From NCBI GenBank assembly GCA_003339415.1, contig PDHQ01000174.1, positions 1 through 64,000 on the forward strand: DNA of 64,000 bases. Reading direction: 5' to 3'. Shown here in pieces: positions 36,851 to 49,000 of the stretch. The notes under the pieces were generated by a model. It saw only the letters and a list, made by a program, of their open reading frames with translations, was not told where the DNA came from and ran no database searches. Source of the stretch: Ophiocordyceps camponoti-saundersi (nom. inval.) (Eukaryota > Ascomycota > Sordariomycetes > Hypocreales > Ophiocordycipitaceae). A program made the position numbers and the translations under genes. Position 1 is the stretch's first letter; the number at the start of each line of letters is the position of its first letter.

Positions 36851-38299
36851 ATAGTACGGTTATTCGATTTCTAGTTATTAAATTTATAAATAAGTAATTT
36901 AAATAAATATTAAAGTTTAGCGAGGTTTCTAAATAGCTAAATAGCTTTTTTAAAGCTTTTAAATATAAGTACTAAGGGAGTATAAATTAGCTATTTGTAA
37001 AATAGCTTATAGTAAGTTTTATTATAAGAATAATAGAGATTATTATAAAGCGGATCGATTTTAAGTATAAAAGAAAGAAAAATAAAAAGAAAATAAATAA
37101 AATTAAAGAATAAAAGGGAATAACTATAAGGGGAATAGATATAATATATAGGAAAGATATAATAAAGATAGGAAATATAGAGGGGGATAATAGAGGATAA
37201 ATAAAAAAGAAAAAAGGTAAGAGAGAAAAGGTAAGAAAATAAAAAAAAATCTAATATAAACGGCGACGCGTTAAGTTTATTATTTCCTAAAGATTTTACG
37301 CGTTTATTACTAGGTAACTTATTTACCTTATTCTAATAGCTAGTACTTTTTAAAAGTATTTATATATTTTTTCTTAGTAATATTTAGCCGGGCTTCTAAC
37401 TTATCCTTTTCTTTCTTAAATTCTTTAATTATCTCCTTTTATTAAAAGTCCTTTTCGGCTACCTATTAATTCTTATTATTTAGGTATCTTTTTAAATATA
37501 TAAGATACTTTATTTAAGTAATACCTTATTCTCTTTTAACTCTTCTCTTATTAAGGATTTATTCGATCTTATAATTATTAGTATTAAGCTTAGGGCTAAG
37601 TTATTCTCTTAAAGCGTTAGCTAATTAGAGTTATATAACTAATATAATAAGATAGATATTTATAAAATTATTAAGATTTAATTAATAAGCTAGATAGCTA
37701 ATTTATTCGATTATACGGAAAGGCTTAGTTTACTATTCTAAAAGCTTTACTACTTATCTATTAGGAATAGAATATTCTTTCCTAAGTTTTAGCTAAACTT
37801 AATTACTAAGCTTAAACTTAAGCTTCTAATATTTCTTATTATAATATTATTTTATTATAGCTTAAGCGTAGGTAATAGAGATAACTACCTTATTTTTTAA
37901 TATTTCTTAGGATCTAAGAGAAGCTTAATTACTTAAATAATAAAAACTATTATTTATCCGGAATCTAATAAGTAACTTACTTAGCGTAGTTTTAATAACT
38001 AAGGAGAAAGAGTTATTAAGAGAAAACTAAAAAGCTAGTAAGGCGTTAATTTATCGCTTTATCGGGAAATTAGTAGCGAAAAATCTAAAAGCGATTTTAA
38101 TAGTCTAATTTTATTTTTTAAATAGATTATTAATTTAAAAATAATATATAACTAATATTAGAAATTTAGTACTAAAAGTAAATTATAAGGTTTTTTAAAA
38201 CTTAGATATAAACTTTAAATCTTAATTAGAGATAATTTATTTTAGGAGTCCTTAATTATAATAGGTAAGCTTATAATATAGCCGCTAAGCTTATTTTTT

Positions 38300-41200
38300 A
38301 GCGGTAAAATAATTATATCCGGGAGTTAAAATATATATTTTCGAAAACTTATTAGTAATAATAAGGAGGGTATTATAAAACTTTCCTTTAAGTTTAAACT
38401 AAGGTAAGTTTTCCGAAAAGATTAAAAGGAGTTTAGTAATAAAGTTTATTATAATTATATAAAAAAAAATCGCTAGGGAATAAATCGGAACTATTTCCCT
38501 AAAAGGAGGCTATTTATTAATCTAATTATATTTATAAATATTATATTTATTTATAAAATTATTAATCTTCCTTTTTAGTTAAGGAATAATAAAATTAAAA
38601 AAAAGTTTAGCTTATATATATTTTTAATTAATATAAAATTTATAAAAATAATACTTAGAAATAATTTCTTTAGCGTAATTTTCGGGAATATAAAGTTATT
38701 ATTAATTATCGATATCTTCGAAATATAATAAGCTATTTACTTAGATAAAAGGAAGTTTTTCCTAAAAGTTTTTATTTTTAAGTTACTTTAAGATTTTAAA
38801 TTATCGTATATTAAGAAAATATCTTTCGGAAATCTTATATTAGAAGGCGTTATTAAGAATAGCTTTTAAAAAAATAAGTATATAGTTTTAGTTAATATAA
38901 TCTTCCTAAATATCCTTAAGTTTTCCTTATCCTTTTTCCGGGATTACTTTAAAGGGGAGGCGTAAGAGAGAGTTTATAAGAATATTAAAAATACCTAAAA
39001 TATATCGGACTTTAAAAAAATATTAACTTAAAAACTAAAAAGTAAAAGTAAGGTAATTATTACTCCTTATACTAATAGTAAAAAGAGAGGTTTATTTTAT
39101 AATTACTAAAATTATAGTATAATTTATAAAAACTATAATTTTTAGTTTCTAAGTTCTAATTAAATAAGTCCGGAGTTTATAATAAGCTTATATTAAATAG
39201 GAGATTTTAAGTTTAGTTAGCTAATATTTAATTTTAGCTAGTTTAAGGGTATAACTAAAATAATAAATAAGTTTAATAAACTATTAGAGCGGAGCTAAAA
39301 ATAATTTTAAGATTTCTTATTATCGATATAAAAAAGATAAGCTATAAAACCGTTCTCTTAAAAAATATCGATTTATAAAAAAAGTTAATAATTAGGAAAG
39401 AACTAACTAAAAGTAATATTATTATAAAAGGTATTAATAATATTATTAAAATAGTTAGTTTCTTCCTTTATTAGGATAGTCTTAGATTAAGAGGTAAAGG
39501 TATTTTTTTTCGGTTTAGTAATAGGTATTTTATTTTCCTATCCTTCTTAAAATATTACTATTTTACGTTTTTAAAAAAGGTTAATTTATTATATAAAATA
39601 AGGAATAAGATATCTTATCTATTTAACTAATCTAATCTATTACTTAAGATATTATAAGATATTAAAAAACTTAATATTTTATAAGGCTTTTACCCGAAAT
39701 TAAGTATTTATTAGTACGAATTTATTAATATAATACCTTAATATTTCTATAAATAAGTAATAAAGGAATAATTTAAAAATAGAAAAGGAAAAATTTATAC
39801 TAATAAAAAGATTAAAAACTATAATTAGATACTTAATATAATCTTTTAAAATATCGGAGAAGATTATTATATTATCGATATATCCGGCAGCGTATACTTT
39901 ATATAGTTAGAGAATATAATTAACGAATTTTTATATATAAGTAAGAGAATTTTTATATTTTATAAGAGCGACTATAGCCCTCTCTAATTTACGGTAAGAA
40001 GTAATTATAAACCGCTCTTAGTAATCTAAATAGATAAGAAACTAATAAAAAAAGCTTCGAATATTAATAGTAAAAATAACTTTTTTACCCGCTAACTTAT
40101 AAATTATATCTTAAAGGAGAGGTATTAGATATATATTAGGAATAGCTACGCTATTTAAAGCTCGTAAGTTATTAATAATATATAGTTTACCTTTTCTTTA
40201 AATAATAAAATATAGGCTAGCGAAAAGTAAAGCTTTAAGCGCTTATTCTATTTTACCTTATAAATATATATTATTATACTTTTTATTAAGGAAATCCTAA
40301 TTAGGTTTATTTAATAGATAGGGATATAAACTAAGTTTTTTCTTATACTAATTATTAATAAGGGGGATTTTTAGATACTACTTAGGGGGTAGATTAATTA
40401 GTTTAGTATTTTCCTAAAGTTTCGGAAAGGAATCGTAAAGTTATTTTACCTTTCCGGATAATTAAAAATTTAATATATAGATTTTAACGCTATATTCTTC
40501 TTCGATTTCTAAAATATTAAGTATTTTAAAGATACCTAACTAATAAGGTTAACTTAGATTTAGAATATTAATAGGAGGTAAGTTAGTATTAGTTTCGCTA
40601 AATAATATTATTTAGTTTAAAAGAGAATCTAGCGTTAAATATTTATTAGGGTTATCTAAGGAGTCTTTCTTAGTAATTTATTAAGGGATTATAAAAAAAA
40701 TTAATTATTAAGATTTAGTATAATACTAACCTTTTCTTTTCGTTTAAAAAAGATTAGTTTATTACTTAAGTTAAAAATAATTAAATAAAAGTAATTATAA
40801 ATAATTAAACCTAAAAGGAAATAAGAGTTAGGGAAAAAGATAAAATTATAATTCTTAAAAGAATCTCTAATTAATATTAAAATCGTGCTTTTTAAAAAAG
40901 AAGGGATTATTATTACTAAAGCGGCTATTATATATTTATAAATAGCTAGTCCTTTATAAGTAAAATAATATTTAATATATATTCCTCTATAAAGTTAAAT
41001 TTAAAGTTCTTATCGAGAGTTAAGAATATCGATTTTATAAGGGATCGAGAATCCTTATCTTAATAAAACTTTAATAGGAAAATACTTAATAACTTAAACG
41101 CTAGCTTTAAACTTACTAATATAAAACTTACCGTTAATTTTACTAATAATATATAAAGTAAAGGTAGCTTAATTATAAGTTAAGGCTAATTTAATATTAT

Positions 41201-41450
41201 TTAAGCTTTAAATTATTATTAAATTATAATTAACGTTATTAAACTTATTAAGTAAGTTTTTCCTAATAAGAGATTTATTTACTTTAATATCGATATATAT
41301 TTCTATAGCGTTAGAAGGTTTATTTTTACTAAATATTAAAATCTTTATATAGGAAAAATAGGAAACTTATTCTAAAAGAAAATTAGTTATTTAAGGAGTA
41401 GCTTTAATAATAGGAAGGTTTTTAGGAAGGAGGTTTTTAATAATATTAAA
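38300..41450 (-). pseudogene. Gypsy-2 pol: protease and reverse transcriptase
   Basis: Minus-strand relic. Protease-like part at about 41,250-41,400 (IEIYIDIKVNKSLIRKNLL, where the DTG or DSG site seems lost). RT between about 39,650 and 40,450: GKVNYILLITYEL-type start, ALNSVAIPNIYLIPL, LAGKKVIFTINIRSFFYQFL (D to N), RERFIITSYR-like block, then YAAGYIDNIIIFSDILKDYIKYL with the catalytic YIDD changed to YIDN at 39,871-39,882. This is a clear Gypsy-type RT. Toward lower coordinates the frame decays; RNase H and integrase are expected there but unproven. Confidence 0.82.
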
Positions 41451-43300
41451 AAGTTTTATCTTATATTTCTTAAGATCTAAAATAAGATAATATAAGTTAT
41501 TAGCTAGTTACTTATCCTTTTTAGCCTTAAATAATTTAGATAAGTTAGTTTTATTATCCGGATTATATTCTAAAATATTAAGAATTATATTATATATCTT
41601 AGAAAAGATTATAAAGATTTTATCGGTATTAGAATCTTATTTAGTAAGTTCGTAAGTAAGATTAATAAAGATAAGATTACTTTTTAAGCTTTCTTTATTT
41701 TTTTTTAGGAAAAGCTATTTTATTTTTACTTTAAACTTAATATTCTTATTAAAAGGTTTCTAAGTATTATCTATTAGCTTTCTAAAAAAGTTATTTAGTT
41801 TACGATCTAGTTAATAGTTTAGATTTCGCGAGGATTTCTCCTTAGAATTATTTACCTTATATTTACGTTAAAGTAACTTACCTAAAGCTATATATTAAGT
41901 AGCGTTATTCTATAAATTACCCTAAATTCCTTTAATTAGCTTAGTTTAGAGGTTTAGAATAAGTTATTTATATTTATATACCTAATTATCTAAAATATCT
42001 TTATTAGTTAGCTATTAGAAAGTTTTTTAAAATAAGATATTAAGTTAAGAGAAGACGATTATTAATATAGATTATTTAGGATAAAGAGCTACTTAAGCTA
42101 TTCTTTTTATTTTAAATATTTATAATCGGAAATCCTTTCTAGTAAGTATATCTTAAAATATAAAGCTCTATTTTTATATAATAAGAGCGGTAATATTAAG
42201 TTAGATAGTAAACCTTTTTTAAAAAGCTTTTACCTATTTTTAAATTCTAAGATTAGGAAAAGTAAGTTCTAATCTAATTTAAAAGTTTAAATCTCCGGAA
42301 TACTATTTTATAATATATCTTTTAAAAAAAAAGGGAATAAGTTATATAAGTTTATCTACGTAATCCTCGCTTTAAGTAATAACTTATTTTAAAGCGTTTA
42401 TAAATCGGTTAATATTTTAGTAAATAATAATTTAATTAGTTTTTTTAATCTAATTAAAAGTAATATTAAAAATACTAATAAGCTTAAACTATCTAATATT
42501 TTTAGCTTATAACTTAACTTATTATTTAAATAATTTTTATAAATTTAATTAATTATATAATTATAAATTATTATCTAAGTTAATATATTTAAGGTAATTT
42601 AAGTTTTAAAATATAATATTATAAGAGTAGAGTACGTTATTAACTATCTATACTATTCTTTCCTTTTCCGCGGAAAGTAAAGAAGGTTTTCCGGAATTAA
42701 ATAATATTATAGGAGGATCTAGAAAATACTACCTCTTCGAGGTATTCTTCCTTAAGGTAAATAGTTTTCTTTTTAGAGAGGATTCTTATAGCGTAAAGGT
42801 TTTCTTACCTTTATCCTAAGAGGAGGTTTCCTCCTTACTTTCTTCCTAAAAGGGGATTTCGGTATTTTCCTTACTTTTTTCTAGTAAAGTAAGTAGCTTA
42901 TTTTTTCCTTTAATATTACTTATAATTTAAAAGTATTCTTAAATAAGGGGTAGCTAGTTTTCTAAAAGAATTTTAAGTAAATAAGGGATACTATTAAATA
43001 TATATTTTAGTTAATTTACTTATTTAAATAATTAATTATAGTTTATTATAATATTTAGATTAGTTAGGAAAAGTTTAATTATAATAAGTAACTTAGTTCC
43101 TTAGGGATTATTTTAATATAGTAAATATTTTCTAATAAGCTTAGTTTCTTTATATTATAAAAAAGGAAATTTGCCTTTAAAAGGGTAAGGTTTCTTTACT
43201 ATTTTATAAATATTAAAAGTATAAGCTTTTTCTTTCCTAGCTATAACTTCTTCCTCGATTACCTTAAGGAGTTTAGGGGTAAAGAAATAATATATAGCTA
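41451..43300 (-). pseudogene. Gypsy-2 gag region
   Basis: This interval upstream of the protease is where gag belongs. A minus-strand frame at about 42,750-43,270 reads EEEVIARKEKAYTFNIYKIV, then PYPFKGKFPFL, which resembles the F.G......FL start of retrotransposon gag. No zinc knuckle was found. The remaining part is rich in Lys and acidic residues with many stops. Confidence 0.45.
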
Positions 43301-43447
43301 GGGTTAAGTAATAAATATAATAAAGCTTTCTTTTAAGCTAAAAATCTACGCTTATAAAGTTTTATTAGTAAAAAATATTTTAAATTTAACTTACTACCTT
43401 AATAGCTAGAAATCTATAAATTAGTAAAACGTAGAATTATTACTAGT

Positions 43448-44051
43448 TAATATACGCTTATATATATAATTTACTAATAATTATATATACTAAGCTAGCT
43501 ATTAGATATAATATATAGGAAAAAGAGACGGGCTAGCTACTAATTATTAGATTATAAAATAGCTATTATAAAAAATATAAGTATAAGTAAAAGTTTTTTA
43601 AGAATTAAAATAATAACTATAAAAAAATCTAAATTACTACTTAAAGGAATATTAAGCTAATTATATAGCTAGGAGCTTAAGGAAGATTTCCTAGTATAAT
43701 CCTAAAAATATTTACCTAAAAGGATTTTATAGTAATTTCTAAGTATATTAGTAAAATAAAAATTTCCTAGTACGCGGTAATTTCCTAATATATAGGGATT
43801 TCTTAGTAAAATCCGGAGATTTCTAAAAGTATATTTTAATACTAAATCTTACTAGAAATCTTAATAAAATCTTAAAAGTTATTATAGAGAAATTCTAAGA
43901 GGAAATCTTAGTAATTTCCTAAGCGTAAAGGTAATAAAGTTTCTAGGGGAAATCTAAGTAAAATCTTAAAGCGGGAAATTCTAAGAAATCTTAGGGAAAT
44001 ATTATAAGAGGTTAGGCGATTTATAAGGGTATTATTATACGTCCTATATTA
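43448..44051 (-). repeat. Gypsy-2 5' LTR
   Basis: 604 bp, TAATATACGC to CCTATATTA, matching 33,869-34,472 with C/T and G/A differences. It is upstream of the minus-strand genes. Confidence 0.92.
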
Positions 44052-44056
44052 TAAAG
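44052..44056. repeat. Target-site duplication of Gypsy-2, right
   Basis: TAAAG, matching 33,864-33,868; X copy 3 resumes here with CGGAAATAC. Confidence 0.85.
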
Positions 44057-44579
44057 CGGAAATACTAAAAAGCGAATATAATAATACCTCCTCCTTTAAC
44101 TTTAATTTTATACTTATTTATAACTCCGCTACGATAATTTAGCTATTTTTTAAAATTAGCTATTATAAGGTTTATTATAAGATAATAAAACTTTTATATA
44201 TACTTAAGCTATACTAATAAGGCCTTAATAAATTAGATTATTAAGGCTACTTTAATTAAATATAAGAATTTAGTTTATAGCGATAATAATAGCTAAGAGG
44301 ATAAGTAAGTTATATAAACTCCGTATTAAACTTAGTTTACGTATACTTTTATTATTACGAAATCTATTTTAAGGGAAATTTTAGCTTTTAAATTATTAGT
44401 TAATACTTAACTTATTAAATATATAAAGTATTAAGTATAAGCGGGGTTTAACTTAAAGCTAAGGTAACGCTTAAAGGGAGGGTTTTACTTTAAGTCTTTT
44501 AATTTTTCCTCTTTTTAAAATATATATAAAATAGTTTTAAGCTATATAAAGTATACTAACGTATAAATTATTATTATTA

Positions 44580-44595
44580 TTAATATTAAACTTTT
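44580..44595. repeat. Target-site duplication of X copy 3, right
   Basis: TTAATATTAAACTTTT, identical to 32,493-32,508. Confidence 0.88.
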
Positions 44596-45824
44596 ATTAT
44601 TATAGTTTTTTAGAAAGTAGGAAAAAGCTTAGAAGTTTATTAAACTTTAAGTAGCTATTATCTTATCTCCCTTTTTAATATTATAAGAAAGATTTTTAAA
44701 ATTATAATAATAAAAAAGATATCTTATATAGTAAAGTTTATAAAAATCTTATTATAAAGTTAAATAAGTAACTAGCTTAACTAATTTACTAATAATACTT
44801 TACTTTTTTTAATAAAGTTAATTTATACCGCTTAAAGCTTTTAAGGCTCCGCTTCTTTTCTAATATTAAATATAATAAACGCTTTTAACTATATTTTATA
44901 TTTTAAGGTAATAAAAATCCTTAACTTTTTTAGTTTCCCTAAATAGATTATAGCTTTTTTCCGCTTTTATCTTTTTAACTATACTTTCTGCTTAAAAGTT
45001 AATAGTAAATTATTAAACCTTTTTCTTATTTTTACTAAAGTCTTTTAAAGCTCCTTACTCTTTTTAGTATTATTTATCTTTTATATCTTATTTTTTTATA
45101 AGCGCTTAGAATAAATCAGTTATATATATATTTATTATTAAATTTATAAATAATATTAATATTTTTAATATTAAGTATATTTTTACTTAGGTTTATTATT
45201 AGCTTAAATAAGCTTAAGGTATTTACCGTAACTAAGTAATAGAGTATAAAATAACTTTTTAGCTACTTAAAAGTAAGCTTTTTTATTTTATAAAAGCCCG
45301 CTCCGCTAATATAACTTTATTAACTCTTAATAAAATTATTATTTAACTTATATAAAAAGTATATATATTTAAAATTTAAATTTATTATAAATTTTAATAA
45401 AAGCCTTACTTTTGCCGCTTTATAAAAAAGCTTAATTATTAATAGCTAACTTTAACTAAGCTTACCTTATCTATTTAAAGCTTTTTACTCCTTTAAGCGA
45501 GGGAAATTTATACTAAAGTTATTAAGTTTATAATTACTTTTAGCACTATAATTTACTCCGCTTTAACTTTACTAAGTAAGGAACTTAAAAACTTTATTTT
45601 TTAATAGCTAGCTATAACTTAGTTTAGGTACCTTTATATTATCTCCGAGGTATATTAAGCTACCTTTTCTTATTCTATTAAGTCTAAAACCTTTATCCCC
45701 TTTATAAATATTTACTTATTTTACCGCGCTGCTTATAGCTATTAACTTTTTTATATTAAAAAACTTATAGCTTATATTTACTCCGCTTTTAAAAGAATCT
45801 TTATATACTTTTATATATAAGTCC
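44596..45824 (+). pseudogene. LINE-2 reverse transcriptase
   Basis: The plus-strand relic shows the LINE RT catalytic box as FINNINIF at 45,140-45,165 (FVDD or FADD before RIP), then YRN-stop-VIEYKITFQLLKSKLFYFIK at 45,220-45,295, which is the same block as LINE-1 copy B 27,990-28,030. Further on, YLYIISEVY and YSIKSKTFIPFINIYLFYRAA at about 45,620-45,735 match the RT tail of LINE-1 (YLR...AYRATP...E..TPPL). It continues the endonuclease at 32,508 and is cut at 45,824 by the unclassified element. Together these make a standard LINE ORF2, now dead. Confidence 0.85.
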
Positions 45825-46062
45825 TTCACTCCTTAATATCTATAAGAAGCTAACTTTATTAATATAGAATAACTTAAGAGGTTTTAAGGTATATATAGTA
45901 TATATACTTAAGGTTATAGTTTATATATAGCCCGCGCTTATCCCGCGCGCGGCGCTAACTAATCGTATATACTTATATATACCCCGCGCCTATTATATAT
46001 ATAGGCTTAACTAAGCACCTTTACGTAACTTAGCTATTTAGGCGTAGCCCGAATCCTTTATA
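45825..46062. repeat. Left 238-bp terminal repeat of the unclassified element
   Basis: It contains GCCCGCGC..CCCGCGCGCGGCGCTAAC and ends GCCCGAATCCTTTATA. It matches 52,486-52,723 with transitions, and both copies are preceded by GTCC. The exact edge could be four bases further left. Confidence 0.85.
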
Positions 46063-49000
46063 TACCCCGCCGCTTTAAGAAAAAAGTATTTCCGGCCGCG
46101 GTATATATATATAAGGTATAAGTTAAAATACCCCTTATATAGAAAATTTTTCTTCCTTTTTTTTCTTTTTCTCCTTAAGCTAGTTATATTATTTTTATCT
46201 TACTAAGTAAATTTTTCTTTAAGCCTTATATTTTATTATTCCGCTATTATATTCTTATAATTTTTTTTTCTATTATTATTATTTTCTAAGCTTTTTATAG
46301 CTATTTTTTTTTCTATTATTATTATTTTTAAGCTTTTTATATTTATTAAGTTATTATCTTACCGCCTTAATATATTATTTAGTTAGCTATAATTACTATT
46401 TTATATAATAAGTAAATACGTTATAAAGAGGGATTTAAATAATAAAAATATTATTATATTATAAAAGGTAGAATATTTATATACTCCTTATATTTAAAAC
46501 CTTTATAATAGCTATAATATTAACTATTAACGCGGTTATAAAGTAGCTTATAAGGTATATAAGTAGCGGCGAAGATAATACTTTTAAGAAAAGTACTTTT
46601 TTATTATAAATATACGCTTATAGCAGGCTATCCGTAACTTATAAATAATAATTAAGGAAAGATAAGCTATTATTTTATTTACTTACCCTTACGCTAAAAA
46701 AGTCCCTAGCTAGCGCGCCTAGCTTATATTAAAGTTTCTTACTTATATTAACTACTTATAAATTATACTAGCCGCTACTTATATTATACTACGCCTAGTA
46801 ACTAACTTTTACGCCCTTTTTACGCCTAAATAATAATAGTTCTTTACGCTTATCCTTATTATTAGTAATATAATCGCTATATTTACTTTATATACCTTAA
46901 CTTATAATATATCCTTAGTAATAGTATAATATTAATAATAATAATAGTAATAATAGGGCGCCTTTACCGCTAGCCTTAACTTTTTCGCTTTATAATATAA
47001 AATATCTTTTTAATAATAAGAAGAATAATAATAATAGATTCTTAAATAATAATAAGATAAGCGGGCTACTTAGATTATAAATTATTAAGCGGATATTAAT
47101 ATATAGAAGCGGGAGAATAAGGAGAGGAATAATATCTTTTATTAAATAATTATAGCACTAACTAATCTATATAATATATTAAGCCCGCCCGCTACTATAT
47201 AATATATAATTTTTACTAATTTATACGCGTTACCTAGCTTTTAATTACTTAGCGCTTATATATAATACTTATCCTCTCCTTTTATTATATATTAATAAAG
47301 TAAGTTTACGCTAATATTTACGCGTAGCGCGCGCGGCCTAAGAGTAAGATAAGTAAAACTCCTATTATTAATATTATATTAAATATTCTCTTTACCTTAA
47401 AATACGCCCTCTCTTACCTAAGAATATATTTATTATAAGTTAATATTAACGCTAAGCTATAGCTAATATTATAAAAATTTCCTAAGTTAATTAATTATAA
47501 TAAAGGATTATAAAGAGGAGGCGGAGGAGGTAAATATTAACTTAAAGCTAATATAAGAAAAAAGGAGAAGCAAGCGGATAAGGAATAAAGGGGAATAAGA
47601 GGCAGAGGGGTAATATTATATTTATATAATAAAAAAAAGTTACTTAAAGGGGATAATTAGCTATAACAGGCGCTTAAATAAATATATAATTAAGTTTACT
47701 TAAAGCTATTATAAAAATATATATCTTTTTATATAAATTTAAAGTAATTTAATATTACGTAATATTTAAAGCTATTAAGTAGCTCCTAAATTAAAATAAT
47801 ATAACTTTTTTATTTTATAAAGATAAGTTAATAAGGTATCCCGCCTTATAAGCGCTAACTTTTAGCGTTTTTTATAATAAGGATTTCCTTAACCTTATAT
47901 TTATTAAAAGATAGGTTATTATAAGAGAGATAAAAAAAGGGATTTAGCTAGGAGTTAGTAAATAATTAGGATAATAAAAAGTTACTAATAGCACGCTTAA
48001 TAAAGTTAATATAGAAAATAAGGTAAATATTAAGTAATATATTAAAAATAAGAGTAAATAGCGTTAATATAGCTATTACCTTATAGTTACCCTTAAAATA
48101 ATTAAGCTTTTAAGATAGATAGTTAGATTATATATAAGTAAAATTAAGCTATATAAAGTTACTAATTTAAAATTATTTTATAAGTTAGCGAAACTTATTT
48201 AAGGAGTCTTATTACCGCTACTAAGCTTAGGCGATAAAAGCTTATATTAGTTTAACGCTATTATAAAAAAAATAAATAAACGCTATAGCTTAGCTTTTTA
48301 AGGAAAAGATAGGGGCGGCCGCCTCCGCTAGCTAATTAAGAAAGGTAATATTAAAGCTATAAAGTAAGTAGTTAAAATTAATATTTATTATAAATAAGTC
48401 TTAATTATTTAAGATAAGCTAGTAAGTAAGTAAGTAGCGTAGCTAGTTAAATTATAAGAAGAAATTATATAATAAAAAATAGCTTATACTTTTTAGTTTA
48501 TATATTTTATATTATTATTAGTTTAGGGGTAATATATTATAGAAAGTAGCTTATTAACTTTAGTAAAATAATAAAAAGTAAATTAAAAATAGCTTATTTA
48601 ATTAAAATTATAATTAGAAATTAACTTATAAAGGAAGCTATAAAATTACTATTAGTATTAGATAAAACGCTTAGTATATTACTTAGTATTTATAAATATT
48701 ATAGCTTTAAGCTAAATATATTTTAATAAGTAATTTATAATAACTATTAGAAAATAAAGCTAAGACTTTAAGGCGGCGAGTAGCTTAATTATAAAGTTTA
48801 TAAAAAGGGTTATTTAGAATTATTTAAAAAGGGGTAGCGGCTAAAGTAACCCTTAATAGCGCTAATAATTAAGGTAATTTTTATAATAATAATAATTATA
48901 AATAAAATATACTATATTTATAAATATACTATTTAAGTAAAACTTATATTAAAAAAGTATAAAAGTAATATTCTTATTAAGGTATCTTATTATAAAAGAA

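Larger units (their letters stand above)
33869..44051 (-). mobile_element. Gypsy-2 LTR retrotransposon
   Basis: 604-bp LTRs at both ends and a 5-bp duplication define a 10.2-kb element. The pol reading is on the minus strand: the RT box GYIDNIIIFSD lies at 39,860-39,890. A protease-like segment is at about 41,250-41,400 and gag-like sequence at 42,600-43,300. It is a different lineage from Gypsy-1; the RT looks like the fungal group with YIDDIIIFSDTL followed by a VF.LF.S.N.S motif. Unusual points are the length and an extra open frame downstream of pol (35,560-36,850). Integrase and RNase H must lie between 36,900 and 39,700 but I could not pin their motifs. Confidence 0.9.
32509..44579 (+). 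mobile_element. Element X, copy 3, interrupted by Gypsy-2
   Basis: The X parts are 32,509-33,868 and 44,057-44,579 (plus the TAAAG duplication). They match X copy 2 along the body and at the 3' end, including the (ATT)n tail at about 44,567-44,579. A 16-bp target duplication flanks the whole, and the host is the LINE-2 ORF2. Gypsy-2 inserted within X at TAAAG, inside the sequence AATAGCTAAAGCGGAAA that copies 1 and 2 keep unbroken. RIP is stronger than in copy 2. No protein family was recognised. Confidence 0.85.
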